64,000 nt of DNA from Cloacibacterium normanense (GCF_003860565.1 NZ_CP034157.1:1488001-1552000), one strand, 5' to 3'; positions 37,152 through 45,976 are shown, counted from the stretch's first letter. Notes: generated from the letters alone by a model not told the origin. A program made the numbers and translations.

Positions 37152-37189
37152 GTAACCCGTTTTGACCGACCGTTATAAAATAATATAAA

Positions 37190-37624
37190 ATGGAAATCCG
37201 ATTTATTTTTGACAAAAAAGAAGTAATTAGTGAATTAGTTGAGCTAAAATCAAAATATAACTTTGATGACAGAAATGGTCTTAACTATATAATCGTTGGT
37301 GAGCATTGGAGTGAGATTGAAGATGAACACCGCCTAATTTATCAAATTGAGCGTATTCTAAATATTGATTTGTCTTTACTTGATTATTGGAATCCAAAAG
37401 TTTTTGAAAAAGAGTTGAAAATTGACGATGTTCAAAAAGTTCTCGAAAATTTGAAAAATAAAATAGAACAGAACCCAAATTTCTATGAAAAAATAAATTA
37501 TGGATTTAATTTAAAAGAAAATTATTTTAGAAGTCAATTTTTAAGTGATGTATCTTTTTTAATTGAACGTATGAATTTAAACAAAACAAACGGAGCTCAA
37601 AAAGTAAGTTACGAAACTGAATAA
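37190..37624 (+). CDS. hypothetical protein (cassette 2)
   Basis: A 144-residue acidic, soluble protein with no recognised domain. Hydrophobic segments are absent. It is the only gene of cassette 2 and reads with the array; its ATG is 45 bp after the core. The stop lies 24 bp before attC2. Similar small soluble proteins are common as cassette contents; some are immunity or toxin-antitoxin parts, but nothing here points to a role. Confidence 0.7.
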   Translation: MEIRFIFDKKEVISELVELKSKYNFDDRNGLNYIIVGEHWSEIEDEHRLIYQIERILNIDLSLLDYWNPKVFEKELKIDDVQKVLENLKNKIEQNPNFYEKINYGFNLKENYFRSQFLSDVSFLIERMNLNKTNGAQKVSYETE

Positions 37625-37647
37625 CAAAGCTAAAATATTCGGGCTAC

Positions 37648-37840
37648 AGCTAACAAGGGTTTGGCGCAATGGCGGGTTAAGGATAAAATTGAAAGTTTCG
37701 GCTTTCTATTCCGCAAAAGCCAATTGAATTGACTTTTTTCTTAAATTTAATCAATTAATTGGCTTTTGCTTACTGTGTCGCTAAATTGAAACTTTTCGCT
37801 TCAATTTCCGCCACTGACGCCAAGCCCCGAAACGTTAGCA
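37648..37840 (+). other. attC2 (end of cassette 2)
   Basis: AGCTAAC pairs with the cassette start GTTAGCT (37145). The stem GGGTTTGGCGC-AATGGCGG faces CCGCCACTGACGCCAAGCCCC. The long internal arm GCAAAAGCCAATT...AATTGGCTTTTGC carries a T-rich apical loop (TTTTTTCTTAAATTTA). Confidence 0.88.
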
Positions 37841-37847
37841 GAAATAG

Positions 37848-38066
37848 TTACAAACCTTCGCTAACTATTTTAACTGGAGTAAAAAAAATATGTTTAATAA
37901 AGTGGTCGTCAGCTACAGAACCACTTATTCCGAAGGTTGCTTGCACGCCTTCCGAAAATTTCACAGTTATTTTCGTTTCTTCAATTTTTGTAGGAAATCC
38001 TTTTCCTAAAAAAGGGTGGTAAATTGGAGTTTCCAATGTTATTTTCTTTAAATCTTTTTGTTCCAT
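37848..38066 (-). CDS. small protein of unknown function (cassette 3, reversed)
   Basis: A 72-residue protein on the minus strand that fills almost all of cassette 3: its stop is 14 bp from the core. Residues 20-50 (GKGFPTKIEETKITVKFSEGVQATFG) look like one small beta barrel, and the sequence has no hydrophobic segment. The start is the ATG at 38066, preceded by an A-rich stretch. No function is proposed. The frame on the other strand (37759-38022) runs through the attC and is not believed. Confidence 0.6.
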   Translation of the reverse strand: MEQKDLKKITLETPIYHPFLGKGFPTKIEETKITVKFSEGVQATFGISGSVADDHFIKHIFFTPVKIVSEGL

Positions 38067-38097
38067 TTTTTTTGAATTTTATATTGAAAACTACTTC

Positions 38098-38230
38098 TGC
38101 TAACATCGGTTTGGTTTCAGCGGTGTCGAATGTTATCAGTAGTACTATTTGTTGTTTAATTTAATTTTTGTGTTTATACTCTGTTTCCGCTTCTAATCAC
38201 CGCCGAAAACCAAGCCGTTTAACGTTAGTG
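38098..38230 (+). other. attC3 (end of cassette 3)
   Basis: ACTTCTGCTAAC is the reverse complement of the cassette start GTTAGCAGAAAT with one mismatch. CGGTTTGGTTTCAGCGG faces CCGCCGAAAACCAAGCCG. Ends at core GTTAGTG (38224). Confidence 0.85.
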
Positions 38231-38256
38231 GCAATGCCAAGCCAAAACAAGGAACA

Positions 38257-38463
38257 ATGAAACCTGAATTGAAAAGGATAAGAAAAGTAGAATATGATAT
38301 AGATCCAAATAGATACGAATTACGTAGTGGAAGCGAAACAAATGCTCCATTGTGTCCATATGGAAACATTTACAAATGGGTAGTATTTGACTTAAAAGCA
38401 AATGAATATGTTAGATTTGCGAAATCTGTGTTTAAATTACTTATAAATAAAAATGGTAAATGA
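38257..38463 (+). CDS. small hypothetical protein (cassette 4, gene 1)
   Basis: A 68-residue basic protein, not recognised. Its stop codon TGA overlaps the ATG of the thioredoxin-like gene (ATGA at 38460), so translation is coupled. It is the first gene of a five-gene cassette and begins 33 bp after the core. Confidence 0.6.
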   Translation: MKPELKRIRKVEYDIDPNRYELRSGSETNAPLCPYGNIYKWVVFDLKANEYVRFAKSVFKLLINKNGK

Positions 38464-38954
38464 ATAATAAAAAATATGGTATAGAGGGATTTGATGCCCC
38501 AGAACTGGAAAAATTTAAATGGATTGATGCAAATGGAAAAGATACTGAACCTATACAATTATCTAATTTTAAAGGAAAGTTTATTGTTTTGTATTGTTTT
38601 CAAAGTTGGTGTCCTGGCTGTCATAAAATAGGCTTGCCTTCGTTACAACAAATGGTCACTGCATTAAAAAACAACCAAGCTATTAAATTCTTTGCTATTC
38701 AATCAGTGTTTGAAGGTAAAAATCAAAATACTTTTGAAAAGCTAAAAGAAACACAAAAGCAGTATAAGTTGGAAATTCCTTTTGGACAAGATGAAGGAGA
38801 TGAAAGCACGCAAAATATTTCAACAGTAATGTATCATTATAGAACAGGAGGAACTCCTTGGTTTATTTTTATAAACCAAGAAGGAAAAGTAGTATTCAAT
38901 GATTTTCATTTGAATACCGAAAAAGCAATTGAATTTTTACAAACAATTAAATAA
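38460..38954 (+). CDS. thioredoxin-like/peroxiredoxin-like protein (cassette 4, gene 2)
   Basis: A 164-residue thioredoxin-fold protein without a signal peptide. The active site is WCPGC (in FQSWCPGCHKIGLPSLQQM, about residues 45-63) and the cis-proline region is GGTPWFIFINQEGKVV. It belongs to the TlpA/AhpC-TSA group. In this cassette it is followed directly by an MsrB-MsrA fusion, so it may be its electron donor, which is inference from gene order. It overlaps the upstream gene by 4 bp. Confidence 0.85.
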   Translation: MNNKKYGIEGFDAPELEKFKWIDANGKDTEPIQLSNFKGKFIVLYCFQSWCPGCHKIGLPSLQQMVTALKNNQAIKFFAIQSVFEGKNQNTFEKLKETQKQYKLEIPFGQDEGDESTQNISTVMYHYRTGGTPWFIFINQEGKVVFNDFHLNTEKAIEFLQTIK

Positions 38955-38961
38955 ATTTTAT

Positions 38962-39933
38962 ATGCAAAAATGGATAGATGTAATAAGATTAGCCAATAAT
39001 GGCAATCTTAACCCAGACCAAAGAATAGAAAAATCGGAAGAGGAATGGAAATCACTTCTTACCGAAGAACAATTTTACGTAACTCGTAAAAAAGGAACAG
39101 AAAGAGCTCATAGCTCCGAAATGTGCAATTTGTTTGAACCCGGCAAATATGCCTGTGTTTGTTGTAACACTGTACTTTTTGACAGCGAAGAAAAATTTCA
39201 AAGTGGAACTGGGTGGCCTAGTTTTACACAGCCGATAAAAGAGAATACAATCAATTATATCAAAGATGTTACGTTTGGTATGTATCGAATAGAGACAACT
39301 TGTAGCACTTGTGATGCTCATTTAGGTCACGTGTTTCAAGATGGTCCTATGCCAAGTGGATTGAGATTTTGCATAAATGCTGTTGCTCTGAAAAAAGTAA
39401 AATCTGATGAGAAAAAAGTTACATTTGGTGGTGGTTGTTTTTGGTGCACAGAAGCTATGTTTCAGCAATTAAAAGGAGTTGTAAATGTAGAGAGTGGTTA
39501 TAGTGGTGGTGAAATTATAAATCCTACATATAGAGAAGTCTGTTCTGGAACTACTGGTCACGCTGAAGTAATTGAAATTACTTATTTACCTTCTGAAATT
39601 AGCTTTGAAGATTTAGTGAAAATCCATTTAACTACTCACAATCCTACGACTATAAATAAACAAGGTGCTGATAGAGGAACACAATATCGTAGCATTATTT
39701 TTTACAGAACAGACGATGAAAAAATGCAAGCATTAAAGGTCATTGAAGATGTTCAATCTGCCTACGATGATATGATAGTAACAGAAGTGAAAATGTTTGA
39801 ACATTTCCATAAGGCAGAAGCCAATCACCAAGACTATTACAATCGCAATAGCGAAACTGGTTATTGTATGGCAGTAATAAATCCAAAATTAGCAAAATTA
39901 AAATCTCTTTATCAGGATAAACTAAAGAAATAA
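38962..39933 (+). CDS. peptide methionine sulfoxide reductase MsrB-MsrA fusion (cassette 4, gene 3)
   Basis: A protein of about 323 residues. The frame opens at 38929, inside the upstream gene, but the ATG at 38962 is the sensible start. MsrB comes first (about 1-145): zinc Cys pairs in CVCC and CSTC, and the catalytic Cys in LRFCINAVAL. MsrA follows (about 155-323), with GGGCFWCTEAMFQ. It repairs both stereoisomers of oxidised methionine. The protein has no signal peptide, so it acts in the cytoplasm. Confidence 0.95.
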   Translation: MQKWIDVIRLANNGNLNPDQRIEKSEEEWKSLLTEEQFYVTRKKGTERAHSSEMCNLFEPGKYACVCCNTVLFDSEEKFQSGTGWPSFTQPIKENTINYIKDVTFGMYRIETTCSTCDAHLGHVFQDGPMPSGLRFCINAVALKKVKSDEKKVTFGGGCFWCTEAMFQQLKGVVNVESGYSGGEIINPTYREVCSGTTGHAEVIEITYLPSEISFEDLVKIHLTTHNPTTINKQGADRGTQYRSIIFYRTDDEKMQALKVIEDVQSAYDDMIVTEVKMFEHFHKAEANHQDYYNRNSETGYCMAVINPKLAKLKSLYQDKLKK

Positions 39934-39979
39934 TGGACGAAGACATAAATTTTTAATGAAGCAATTTAAAAAATAAAGA

Positions 39980-40699
39980 ATGAAAAATAGTCTTGATAAA
40001 AATGCAAAATGGCTCTTGCTTTTTGGTATTTTATTAACATTTTTATTTCCATTACTACTTCCATTGCTCAATAAAACAGGCATTGGTAATTTTGGCGTTG
40101 TTGGCGATGCGATTGGCGGTATAACAAATCCTATTTCTCAACTCATTGGCTCTATACTTCTATATTTAGCGTTAAAAGCTCAACTTTCAGCAAATGGCAT
40201 AGTGCAAAATCAAATAGAAAAAGACAATATAAAGGAAGAACAACAACACAAAACAGAACAAATACGGACTTTTTATTCTTTCTTTCAAGAAACAATAAAA
40301 AATTTCAGTTATGAGTTTTCTGATGCAAATGGAAAACAACTGTTGTATGGAAAAAGAGCCATAAAATGTTTCTTAAATGATTTGGAACAAATGAAAGTAG
40401 ATATTCATAATACAGATGATGTACTTATGTATGATGGAGTAAGAGAATTATTAAGTATTTTGAAAAGTGCAGAAGAATTATTCAATCGCATTGATACTAT
40501 TTCTTCAAAATCACAACATATTTTATTTTATAGAAATCTTTTGCAACACGAATTATTATTCAATATTTTTCCTTATCAAGACCTTGATGACGATATTAAT
40601 ATTAAAACTGGAAAATGCACTATTTGTGCAGATGCACATTCATATTATCCTCCTATTATATTTGATAAAATTAAACTTTTAGAATCTAAATTTATATAA
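39980..40699 (+). CDS. membrane protein resembling putative phage abortive-infection proteins (cassette 4, gene 4)
   Basis: A 239-residue protein. Two membrane segments (about 10-30 and 45-65) are followed by a cytoplasmic helical domain with a long coiled region (NQIEKDNIKEEQQHKTEQIRTFYSFFQE) and RNLLQHELLFNIFPYQ. This layout fits the family annotated as putative phage abortive infection protein, in which two N-terminal helices precede the coiled coil. I am not certain. It lies between MsrBA and OsmC and reads with them. Confidence 0.55.
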   Translation: MKNSLDKNAKWLLLFGILLTFLFPLLLPLLNKTGIGNFGVVGDAIGGITNPISQLIGSILLYLALKAQLSANGIVQNQIEKDNIKEEQQHKTEQIRTFYSFFQETIKNFSYEFSDANGKQLLYGKRAIKCFLNDLEQMKVDIHNTDDVLMYDGVRELLSILKSAEELFNRIDTISSKSQHILFYRNLLQHELLFNIFPYQDLDDDINIKTGKCTICADAHSYYPPIIFDKIKLLESKFI

Positions 40700-40701
40700 A
40701 A

Positions 40702-41103
40702 ATGGCAACAGTAATTAAAATTAAAAACATTGAAGAAGGCTTCCAAAGTATTATCACTAATGGTAAGCACACCATTATTGGTGACGAACCTATCACAAGT
40801 AAAGGAACAGATTTAGGTTTAGCACCCTCAGAACTTGTTTTAAGCGGTTTGGCAATGTGCAAAGTCGGAACTGTCCGTTTTATTGCTCGCAAAAACAACT
40901 GGGAGATAGAGAATGTAACAGCCGAACTAGTGCAAGAAGTAGCAAGAGGGGAAGGAGGGCTAAAAACCACTATTCAAATTAAAATGATTATTGAAGGTAA
41001 TCTTTCCGAAGAGCAGAAAGAAGAATTGATAAAACAAGCCGACCGTTGTTATATCCACCGTTTGTTAAATAGCGAATGGGATATAATGCCTATAACGCTT
41101 TAA
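40702..41103 (+). CDS. OsmC-family peroxiredoxin-like protein (cassette 4, gene 5)
   Basis: A 133-residue OsmC/Ohr protein. The two redox cysteines are Cys53 (in GLAMCKVGTVRF) and the later Cys in ADRCYIHRLL, and the N-terminal DEPITSKGTDLGLAPSELVL stretch is typical of the family. These proteins reduce organic peroxides. It begins 2 bp after the upstream stop, and the attC4 core complement starts 14 bp after its stop. Confidence 0.9.
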   Translation: MATVIKIKNIEEGFQSIITNGKHTIIGDEPITSKGTDLGLAPSELVLSGLAMCKVGTVRFIARKNNWEIENVTAELVQEVARGEGGLKTTIQIKMIIEGNLSEEQKEELIKQADRCYIHRLLNSEWDIMPITL

Positions 41104-41117
41104 ATCAAATGCACTGC

Positions 41118-41251
41118 CACTAACAAGGTATTGCCAAAAGCGGGGCTGAAGGAATTCTAATCAACTTTTCTGTAATATTTGAACTGCGGTATTTCTATTG
41201 AAGTTCTGTGCAAAAAAATCCCCGCCTTCGGCAATACCCAAACCGTTATAG
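41118..41251 (+). other. attC4 (end of cassette 4)
   Basis: TGCCACTAAC is the exact reverse complement of the cassette start GTTAGTGGCA (38224). GGTATTGCCAAAAGCGGGG faces CCCCGCCTTCGGCAATACC. Ends at core GTTATAG (41245). Confidence 0.9.
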
Positions 41252-41295
41252 CCAATGCTAAAAGACGACCCGACACAGAATGACAGTTACAGAAA

Positions 41296-43083
41296 ATGGA
41301 GTTAACGAAAGAACAATATGATATCATCAACTCGACTGGAAACATCAAAATAAATGCTGTTGCCGGGTCTGGGAAAACTACGACCGTAATTGAATACGCC
41401 AAGACAAGACCATCGACAAGTAAAATTCTTTATTTAGCTTTCAACAAATCCGTAAAGCTTGAAGCAGCCAAAAAATTTGCCGACAAAGGACTTAATAATG
41501 TGAAAGTTGAGACAGCACATTCTTTGGCTTATCGACACATTGTATTTAAAAATGGATACAAAGTAAGACCACAAGGTTACAAGACAAATGAAATTGCCGA
41601 ACTTCTAAATCTGCAAGGCAACGGAGAAAAGCATACGGAATATGTCATTGCCAATCACATTAACAAGTTCATTGCCTATTTCTGCAACAGCGCCAAGCAA
41701 AAAGTTCAAGACTTAAATTATCTTGACACAGTAACAGACCCAAAAGCAAAAACTTTTGTTTCATCATTTTACGACTATATCGTTTCTCAATCACGACTTT
41801 TATTATGCAAAATGGACAAAGGAGAAATCGAAATCACCCACGACTTCTACCTTAAAAAATTCCAACTTTCAAACCCAAAACTTGACTACGATTACATACT
41901 TTTTGACGAAGGACAAGACGCATCTCCTGCAATGCTTGATGTGTTCTTTAATCAAAAAGCGACCAAAGTAATCGTTGGCGACACACACCAACAAATTTAC
42001 GGGTGGCGATTTGCGGTAAACTCGTTAGAAAAAGCCGACTTTAAAACCTATCATCTTTCGACAAGCTTTCGATTTAGTCAAGACATTGCAAATCTTGCAA
42101 TGGAAGTTTTAAAATTCAAAAAGCACCTTGACGAACACCAAACCATTCCTATCACAGGAAAAGGCAACAGCAAAGAAATTAAAACCAAAGCTGTTCTTGC
42201 AAGAACCAATCTCGGTCTTTTACTAAAAGCAATAGAATATGTAACTGAAAAGAAAAAGGTAAAACAGATTTACTTTGAAGGTAACATCAACTCATATACA
42301 TACGCAGACGAAGGTGCTTCCCTTTATGATGTTCTAAATCTTTACAACGAAAAGCATCACTTAATTAAGGACAAACTAATCAAGGCTATGAAAGACCTTG
42401 ACGAGTTAGAAGATTATATTGAAAAGACAGAAGATGTTCAGCTTGCAATGATGGTTGAAATAGTTAAAGAGTATGGAAATAAAATTCCTGACATCATAAA
42501 AGCCATTAAAGAAAAACACGTTGACAATGATGACAAAGAAAAGGCAGAAATGATTTTCTCGACAGTTCATCGTTGCAAAGGAATGGAGTATGATGCCATT
42601 CAACTTGTAAATGACTTTATTTCTGAAGAAAAATTACAGAAATTGAAAGAAGATAAGAAAGCCGAAGAAATCAACGCCACAAAACTAAATGAAGAAATCA
42701 ATTTGCTTTATGTTGCTGTCACTCGGACAAAAAATAGTATTCATATTCCCGAACCTTTAATGCCTTCTGAATTTCCAAAATCATCACAAATTCACGTTAT
42801 GAAAGTTGTGAGTGAAGAAGAAAAGGAACAGCAAAGAAAAGAAGAATTGAAACAAAAAACCGACAAGGCAGAAAGCAAAACAGAAAAAGCTTATTCGGTT
42901 GAAGAAGTGAGAACCAAACATAAGGACGCATACAAACCGTGGACACCTGAACTTGACAACGAACTAACAGTAATGTATTGTGAAGGAGTAAATGTAAAAG
43001 ATATGGCTAAACATTTCGGTCGGACAAGGGGTGCAATAACATCAAGAATTAAAAAACTAGAACTTGAAGAACTTTACGGATAA
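41296..43083 (+). CDS. UvrD/Rep-like superfamily 1 helicase with C-terminal HTH (cassette 5)
   Basis: A 595-residue helicase. The motifs in order are VAGSGKTTTVIEYA (I), ILFDEGQDASPAML (II), VGDTHQQIYGWR (III), STSFRFSQDIANLA (IV), STVHRCKGMEYDAI (V) and NLLYVAVTRTKNSI (VI). The arrangement is of the F-box-helicase-like or UvrD_C_2 type. The final 45 residues (WTPELDNELTVMYCEGVNVKDMAKHFGRT) form a helix-turn-helix, which may target it to DNA. The role is not known; related stand-alone helicases occur in defence or repair. It is unusually large for a one-gene cassette. Confidence 0.88.
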   Translation: MELTKEQYDIINSTGNIKINAVAGSGKTTTVIEYAKTRPSTSKILYLAFNKSVKLEAAKKFADKGLNNVKVETAHSLAYRHIVFKNGYKVRPQGYKTNEIAELLNLQGNGEKHTEYVIANHINKFIAYFCNSAKQKVQDLNYLDTVTDPKAKTFVSSFYDYIVSQSRLLLCKMDKGEIEITHDFYLKKFQLSNPKLDYDYILFDEGQDASPAMLDVFFNQKATKVIVGDTHQQIYGWRFAVNSLEKADFKTYHLSTSFRFSQDIANLAMEVLKFKKHLDEHQTIPITGKGNSKEIKTKAVLARTNLGLLLKAIEYVTEKKKVKQIYFEGNINSYTYADEGASLYDVLNLYNEKHHLIKDKLIKAMKDLDELEDYIEKTEDVQLAMMVEIVKEYGNKIPDIIKAIKEKHVDNDDKEKAEMIFSTVHRCKGMEYDAIQLVNDFISEEKLQKLKEDKKAEEINATKLNEEINLLYVAVTRTKNSIHIPEPLMPSEFPKSSQIHVMKVVSEEEKEQQRKEELKQKTDKAESKTEKAYSVEEVRTKHKDAYKPWTPELDNELTVMYCEGVNVKDMAKHFGRTRGAITSRIKKLELEELYG

Positions 43084-43107
43084 ACAGAAAATAACAGGAA
43101 GCACTGG

Positions 43108-43239
43108 CTATAACAGGCGTTTGGCTCAATGGCGGGTTAAGTGGTTAATTGAACATTCTACCTCGCATCAACTTTTGTGGTGTATTGACAGTTTTGAGCT
43201 CCGAAATCCGCCACTGCGCCAAGCGCCAAACCGTTAGCT
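43108..43239 (+). other. attC5 (end of cassette 5)
   Basis: TGGCTATAAC is the exact reverse complement of the cassette start GTTATAGCCA. GGCGTTTGGC-TCAATGGCGG faces CCGCCACTGCGCCAAGCGCC. Short type. Confidence 0.9.
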
Positions 43240-43266
43240 GACATTTTATAAACCAAACGTATCAAA

Positions 43267-44151
43267 ATGAACTTACCAAAACTGATTTCAATTTTAGTTA
43301 TTTTTCTAATTATCAACTCTTGTGCTACGAAAAACAATGAAAACGAACTAAAAAATAAAATTGAAAAAATCATCTCAACCGAAAATGGTGACTTTGGTGT
43401 CTCCATCATTGACGAAAATAATAATATCGTTGAAATTAATGGTAAAAAACATTATCCTTTATTAAGCACTTTCAAATTTCCAATTGCTTTGACAATCCTA
43501 CACAAAGTTGAAAAAAGAGAACTTTCAATGCAACAACAAATCTTCATCAAAAAAGAAGATTTGCTAGAAAATACTTGGAGTCCATTTAAAGAAAAACACC
43601 CAGATGGAAACATCTCAATTTCATTAGAAGAAGCAATTAATTGGATGATTGTTTACAGTGATAATAATCTAACTGATATTTTATTACGCTTATTAGGCGG
43701 AACTGAAACAGTACAAAAATTTATTGATGACGAAAATTTTGTCATAAAAAACAATGAAGATGAAATGCACAGAGATTGGAATTCTCAATTTATAAATAAA
43801 TCAACACCAAATTCATTTGCCCAACTTTTGAAGAAATTTTCCGAAGGAAAAATATTAAACTCTGAAAATACTAAATGGCTATATCAATCTATGGTTAAAA
43901 GTGAAACAGGTGTAAAACGATTAAAAGGAAAACTACCAAATGTTAAAATTGCGCAGAGAGCAGGAACTTCTTTCACAAATGACGAAGGAATTACAGGCGC
44001 GATAAACAATGTAGGAATTATGGAGCTTCCAAATAATCAAAAAATTTATATTGCTGTATTCGTCCACAATACTTCCGAAGAATTCAGTAAAGGAGAGGAA
44101 ATAATTGCTGATATTGCTAAAACCACCTATGAATTTTACACAAAAAAATAA
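43267..44151 (+). CDS. class A beta-lactamase, predicted lipoprotein (cassette 6)
   Basis: A 294-residue serine beta-lactamase. The active-site S-x-x-K is STFK (in LLSTFKFPIAL, about residues 62-72), SDN is in VYSDNNLTD, and the third box reads RAGTS (normally KTG) in KIAQRAGTSF. A lipobox (LIINSC, Cys about 19) suggests it is anchored to a membrane. The region after the SDN loop, EDEMHRDWNSQFINKSTP, resembles the CfxA/PER/CME-like subgroup rather than TEM. The substituted KTG box may weaken or alter hydrolysis. The host range and spectrum are unknown. Confidence 0.9.
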   Translation: MNLPKLISILVIFLIINSCATKNNENELKNKIEKIISTENGDFGVSIIDENNNIVEINGKKHYPLLSTFKFPIALTILHKVEKRELSMQQQIFIKKEDLLENTWSPFKEKHPDGNISISLEEAINWMIVYSDNNLTDILLRLLGGTETVQKFIDDENFVIKNNEDEMHRDWNSQFINKSTPNSFAQLLKKFSEGKILNSENTKWLYQSMVKSETGVKRLKGKLPNVKIAQRAGTSFTNDEGITGAINNVGIMELPNNQKIYIAVFVHNTSEEFSKGEEIIADIAKTTYEFYTKK

Positions 44152-44158
44152 AAACGTC

Positions 44159-44353
44159 AGCTAACAGTGTATTTGCAAAAGGCGGGGTTGAATATATTTT
44201 GTGAAAATAAGTTAGCAGCATCCGCAAAATATTTTTCCACTTCCCGTTTTTTTGTAATTTAGTCAGTGGAAAAAACATTTTGCTCAAGGTGGTTTTTCTT
44301 CCGACTTTTTGTTCAAAGTAGCCCGCCCTTCGCAAATACTTTTTCCGATGTGG
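44159..44353 (+). other. attC6 (end of cassette 6, beta-lactamase)
   Basis: GTCAGCTAAC is the reverse complement of the cassette start GTTAGCTGAC. GTATTTGCAAAAGGCGGG faces CCCGCCCTTCGCAAATAC. An internal arm TTTTTCCACT...AGTGGAAAAA has the loop TTTTTTTGTAATTTAG. The right end is G^ATGTGG (44347) instead of G^TTRRRY. Confidence 0.88.
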
Positions 44354-44509
44354 TCGAAATCCGCTCCGCTACTTCCGACCACATCGACTCGGCGGCTCAC
44401 ACCGCCTGATGTGCTCTCCGCTTCGCGGACTTCGCACATCATGCGCTTTTGCAAAATTTTCTCATGGAAGCAAAGCTTCCTGTGAAAACTTCGCAAAGCC
44501 GCCGAGTCG
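44348..44509 (+). other. Mini-cassette 7 (no gene, variant core ATGTGG)
   Basis: Only 162 bp, with no open frame. It opens GATGTGGTCG and has the complement CGACCACATC at 44376-44385, so the cassette body is a hairpin. The rest is attC7. A second element of the same architecture is at 49508-49668. Confidence 0.75.
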
Positions 44510-44515
44510 TTGGCT
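44379..44515 (+). other. attC7 with three inner hairpins
   Basis: Outer stem GACTCGGCGGC (44386-44396) with GCCGCCGAGTC (44498-44508). Inside lie TGATGTGC...GCACATCA and TTTTC-(A/T)CATGGAAGC-AAA-GCTTCCTGTGAAAA. Ends at core GTTGGCT (44509). Confidence 0.8.
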
Positions 44516-44964
44516 GCAATAAAAACCAAGTTTGCGTTTTAAGAGTCTAATTATTCTGAAAATCAATACATTAAAAATTTTTTAAATCATAAAATTGGAA
44601 ATCTGAGAAAAATTCTGCAAAGTTTTTACTGAAAAAATAATTTCATGAAAAGCAAGCTTAAAATTGAAATTTTTGAAAAAAAATTAGAAAAATACTGGAC
44701 AATTTTCTGCAAAATTTTGCGCCTAAAGTCTTTTGATTGAAAATTAAAAGATAATCAAGAAAGTTTTAAATGTTTGTGCTAAACTTCATGCAGAAAGTCT
44801 TTTTATTGGAAAAGTTTCTGATAATCAAGAAAATTTAAAAATTTGCGCTAAACTTCATGCAAAAGTCATTTCTTTGAAAAAGTCGCATCCGTAGAAAATG
44901 CTAAATGTTTGGACTTTCCGGAACGCTAAATTCCTACTCTACTCTGCGTAAAAAATTTTACTGC
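44510..44964 (+). other. Cassette 8 body: no convincing gene, contains a 69-bp direct repeat
   Basis: The 450-bp body has no reliable open frame (the longest + frame, at about 44645, is 31 codons). Two copies of a 68-69-bp unit begin AAAGTC at 44725 and 44794, each containing GATAATCAAGAAA and GCTAAACTTCATGCA, and a partial third starts at 44862. It may encode an RNA or be decayed. The start GTTGGCTGCA matches the attC8 start TGCAGCCAAC. Confidence 0.65.
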
Positions 44965-45159
44965 AGCCAACAATGTATTTGCAAAAAGCGGGGTTGAATT
45001 CATAATTTGAGAATTCAGTCTTTTTTTGTCGCAAAAATCTTTTTCGTTTTCCAAAAATTAACTAAGTTTGAAAAAAGAAAAAAGTTTTTGCTTTTTGCGG
45101 TAATTGTTGAAAATTTAGGAGATTTTTGCCCGCTCTTCGCAAATACTCACTCGTTATGC
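44965..45159 (+). other. attC8 (end of cassette 8)
   Basis: TGCAGCCAAC at 44962-44971. GTATTTGCAAAAAGCGGG faces CCCGCTCTTCGCAAATAC. The internal arm GCAAAAATCTTTTT...AAAAAGTTTTTGC has a longer loop than its relatives. Ends at core GTTATGC (45153). The 93-codon frame at 45007 lies inside this site and is spurious. Confidence 0.85.
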
Positions 45160-45205
45160 ACAATTTTACCACAGAAGCGAGTAAGAAACTTCATACTTTA
45201 TTTTA

Positions 45206-45700
45206 ATGCAAAGGATAAGTCAAATTATCGGAATTTCAATTGGAGTAATTTTAATTTTAACTGTTTTAGTTTCTACACTATTTAAGCAGAATATCAATGT
45301 GCCCGAAATCAAAAGTGAAAAAGGAAAAATTATTCATATTGAAAGATTCAAACCTAAAAACAAATGGAGTATTTCTTATAATATTAGGCTTCAAAATGAC
45401 AACCGATTATTAAAAATATTACCAGAATATTATGAATGTTTTGACTTTGAAAATTTCAAAAGAGAAATAACTATTGGACAAGAAATTGAATTCAAAATCG
45501 ACCCTAATAAGGGAATTAGAACTACTGAAAACATAGTTTCTATCACTAAAGATGGAAAAGAATATCTTAATATTAACTGCATAAATCAGAAAATAAAAAA
45601 AGACAAAATACAATTACCATTAATTTTATTTGGCTTAATAAGTTTATTGACTTTAATCTATTTTGTACAAAAAAGAATAAAAAATAAAAACTGTGCATAA
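45206..45700 (+). CDS. membrane protein of unknown function (cassette 9)
   Basis: A 164-residue protein with an N-terminal membrane helix (about residues 7-26), a beta-rich middle domain of 100 residues and a C-terminal membrane helix (about 137-155). The middle domain would be outside the cytoplasm. The stop codon TAA is part of the attC9 start (GCATAAC), so the gene runs to the very end of the cassette body. Not recognised. Confidence 0.7.
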   Translation: MQRISQIIGISIGVILILTVLVSTLFKQNINVPEIKSEKGKIIHIERFKPKNKWSISYNIRLQNDNRLLKILPEYYECFDFENFKREITIGQEIEFKIDPNKGIRTTENIVSITKDGKEYLNINCINQKIKKDKIQLPLILFGLISLLTLIYFVQKRIKNKNCA

Positions 45701-45889
45701 CATCGCATTGGCAAAATGGCGGGTTAAGTGCAAAATAGAAACTTTCTGCATATTTAGCCGCCGAATGTGTTCCACATTCAGCTTTTTTTAATAATTTAGC
45801 TTCTGTGGAAACACATCGTCTACGTCACTGCTAAATTGAACTTTTAGCCCAATTTATCCGCCACTTCGCCAATGCGTTTCCCGTTGTAG
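45695..45889 (+). other. attC9 (end of cassette 9)
   Basis: TGTGCATAAC is the exact reverse complement of the cassette start GTTATGCACA. CGCATTGGCAAAATGGCGG faces CCGCCACTTCGCCAATGCG. An arm ATGTGTTCCAC...GTGGAAACACAT carries the loop TTTTTTTAATAATTTAG. Ends at core GTTGTAG (45883). Confidence 0.9.
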
Positions 45890-45976
45890 GCAATGCGCTC
45901 ACGACACGCCAAAAAAATGAAGCAATTATACAAGCCATAAAAAACAACTATATTTGAATCTAAAATAAACAAAGTT

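Noticed and set aside
45007-45285. A 92-codon + frame in the attC8 region
   Set aside because: It runs through attC8 and the start of cassette 9; the composition is that of the inverted repeat.
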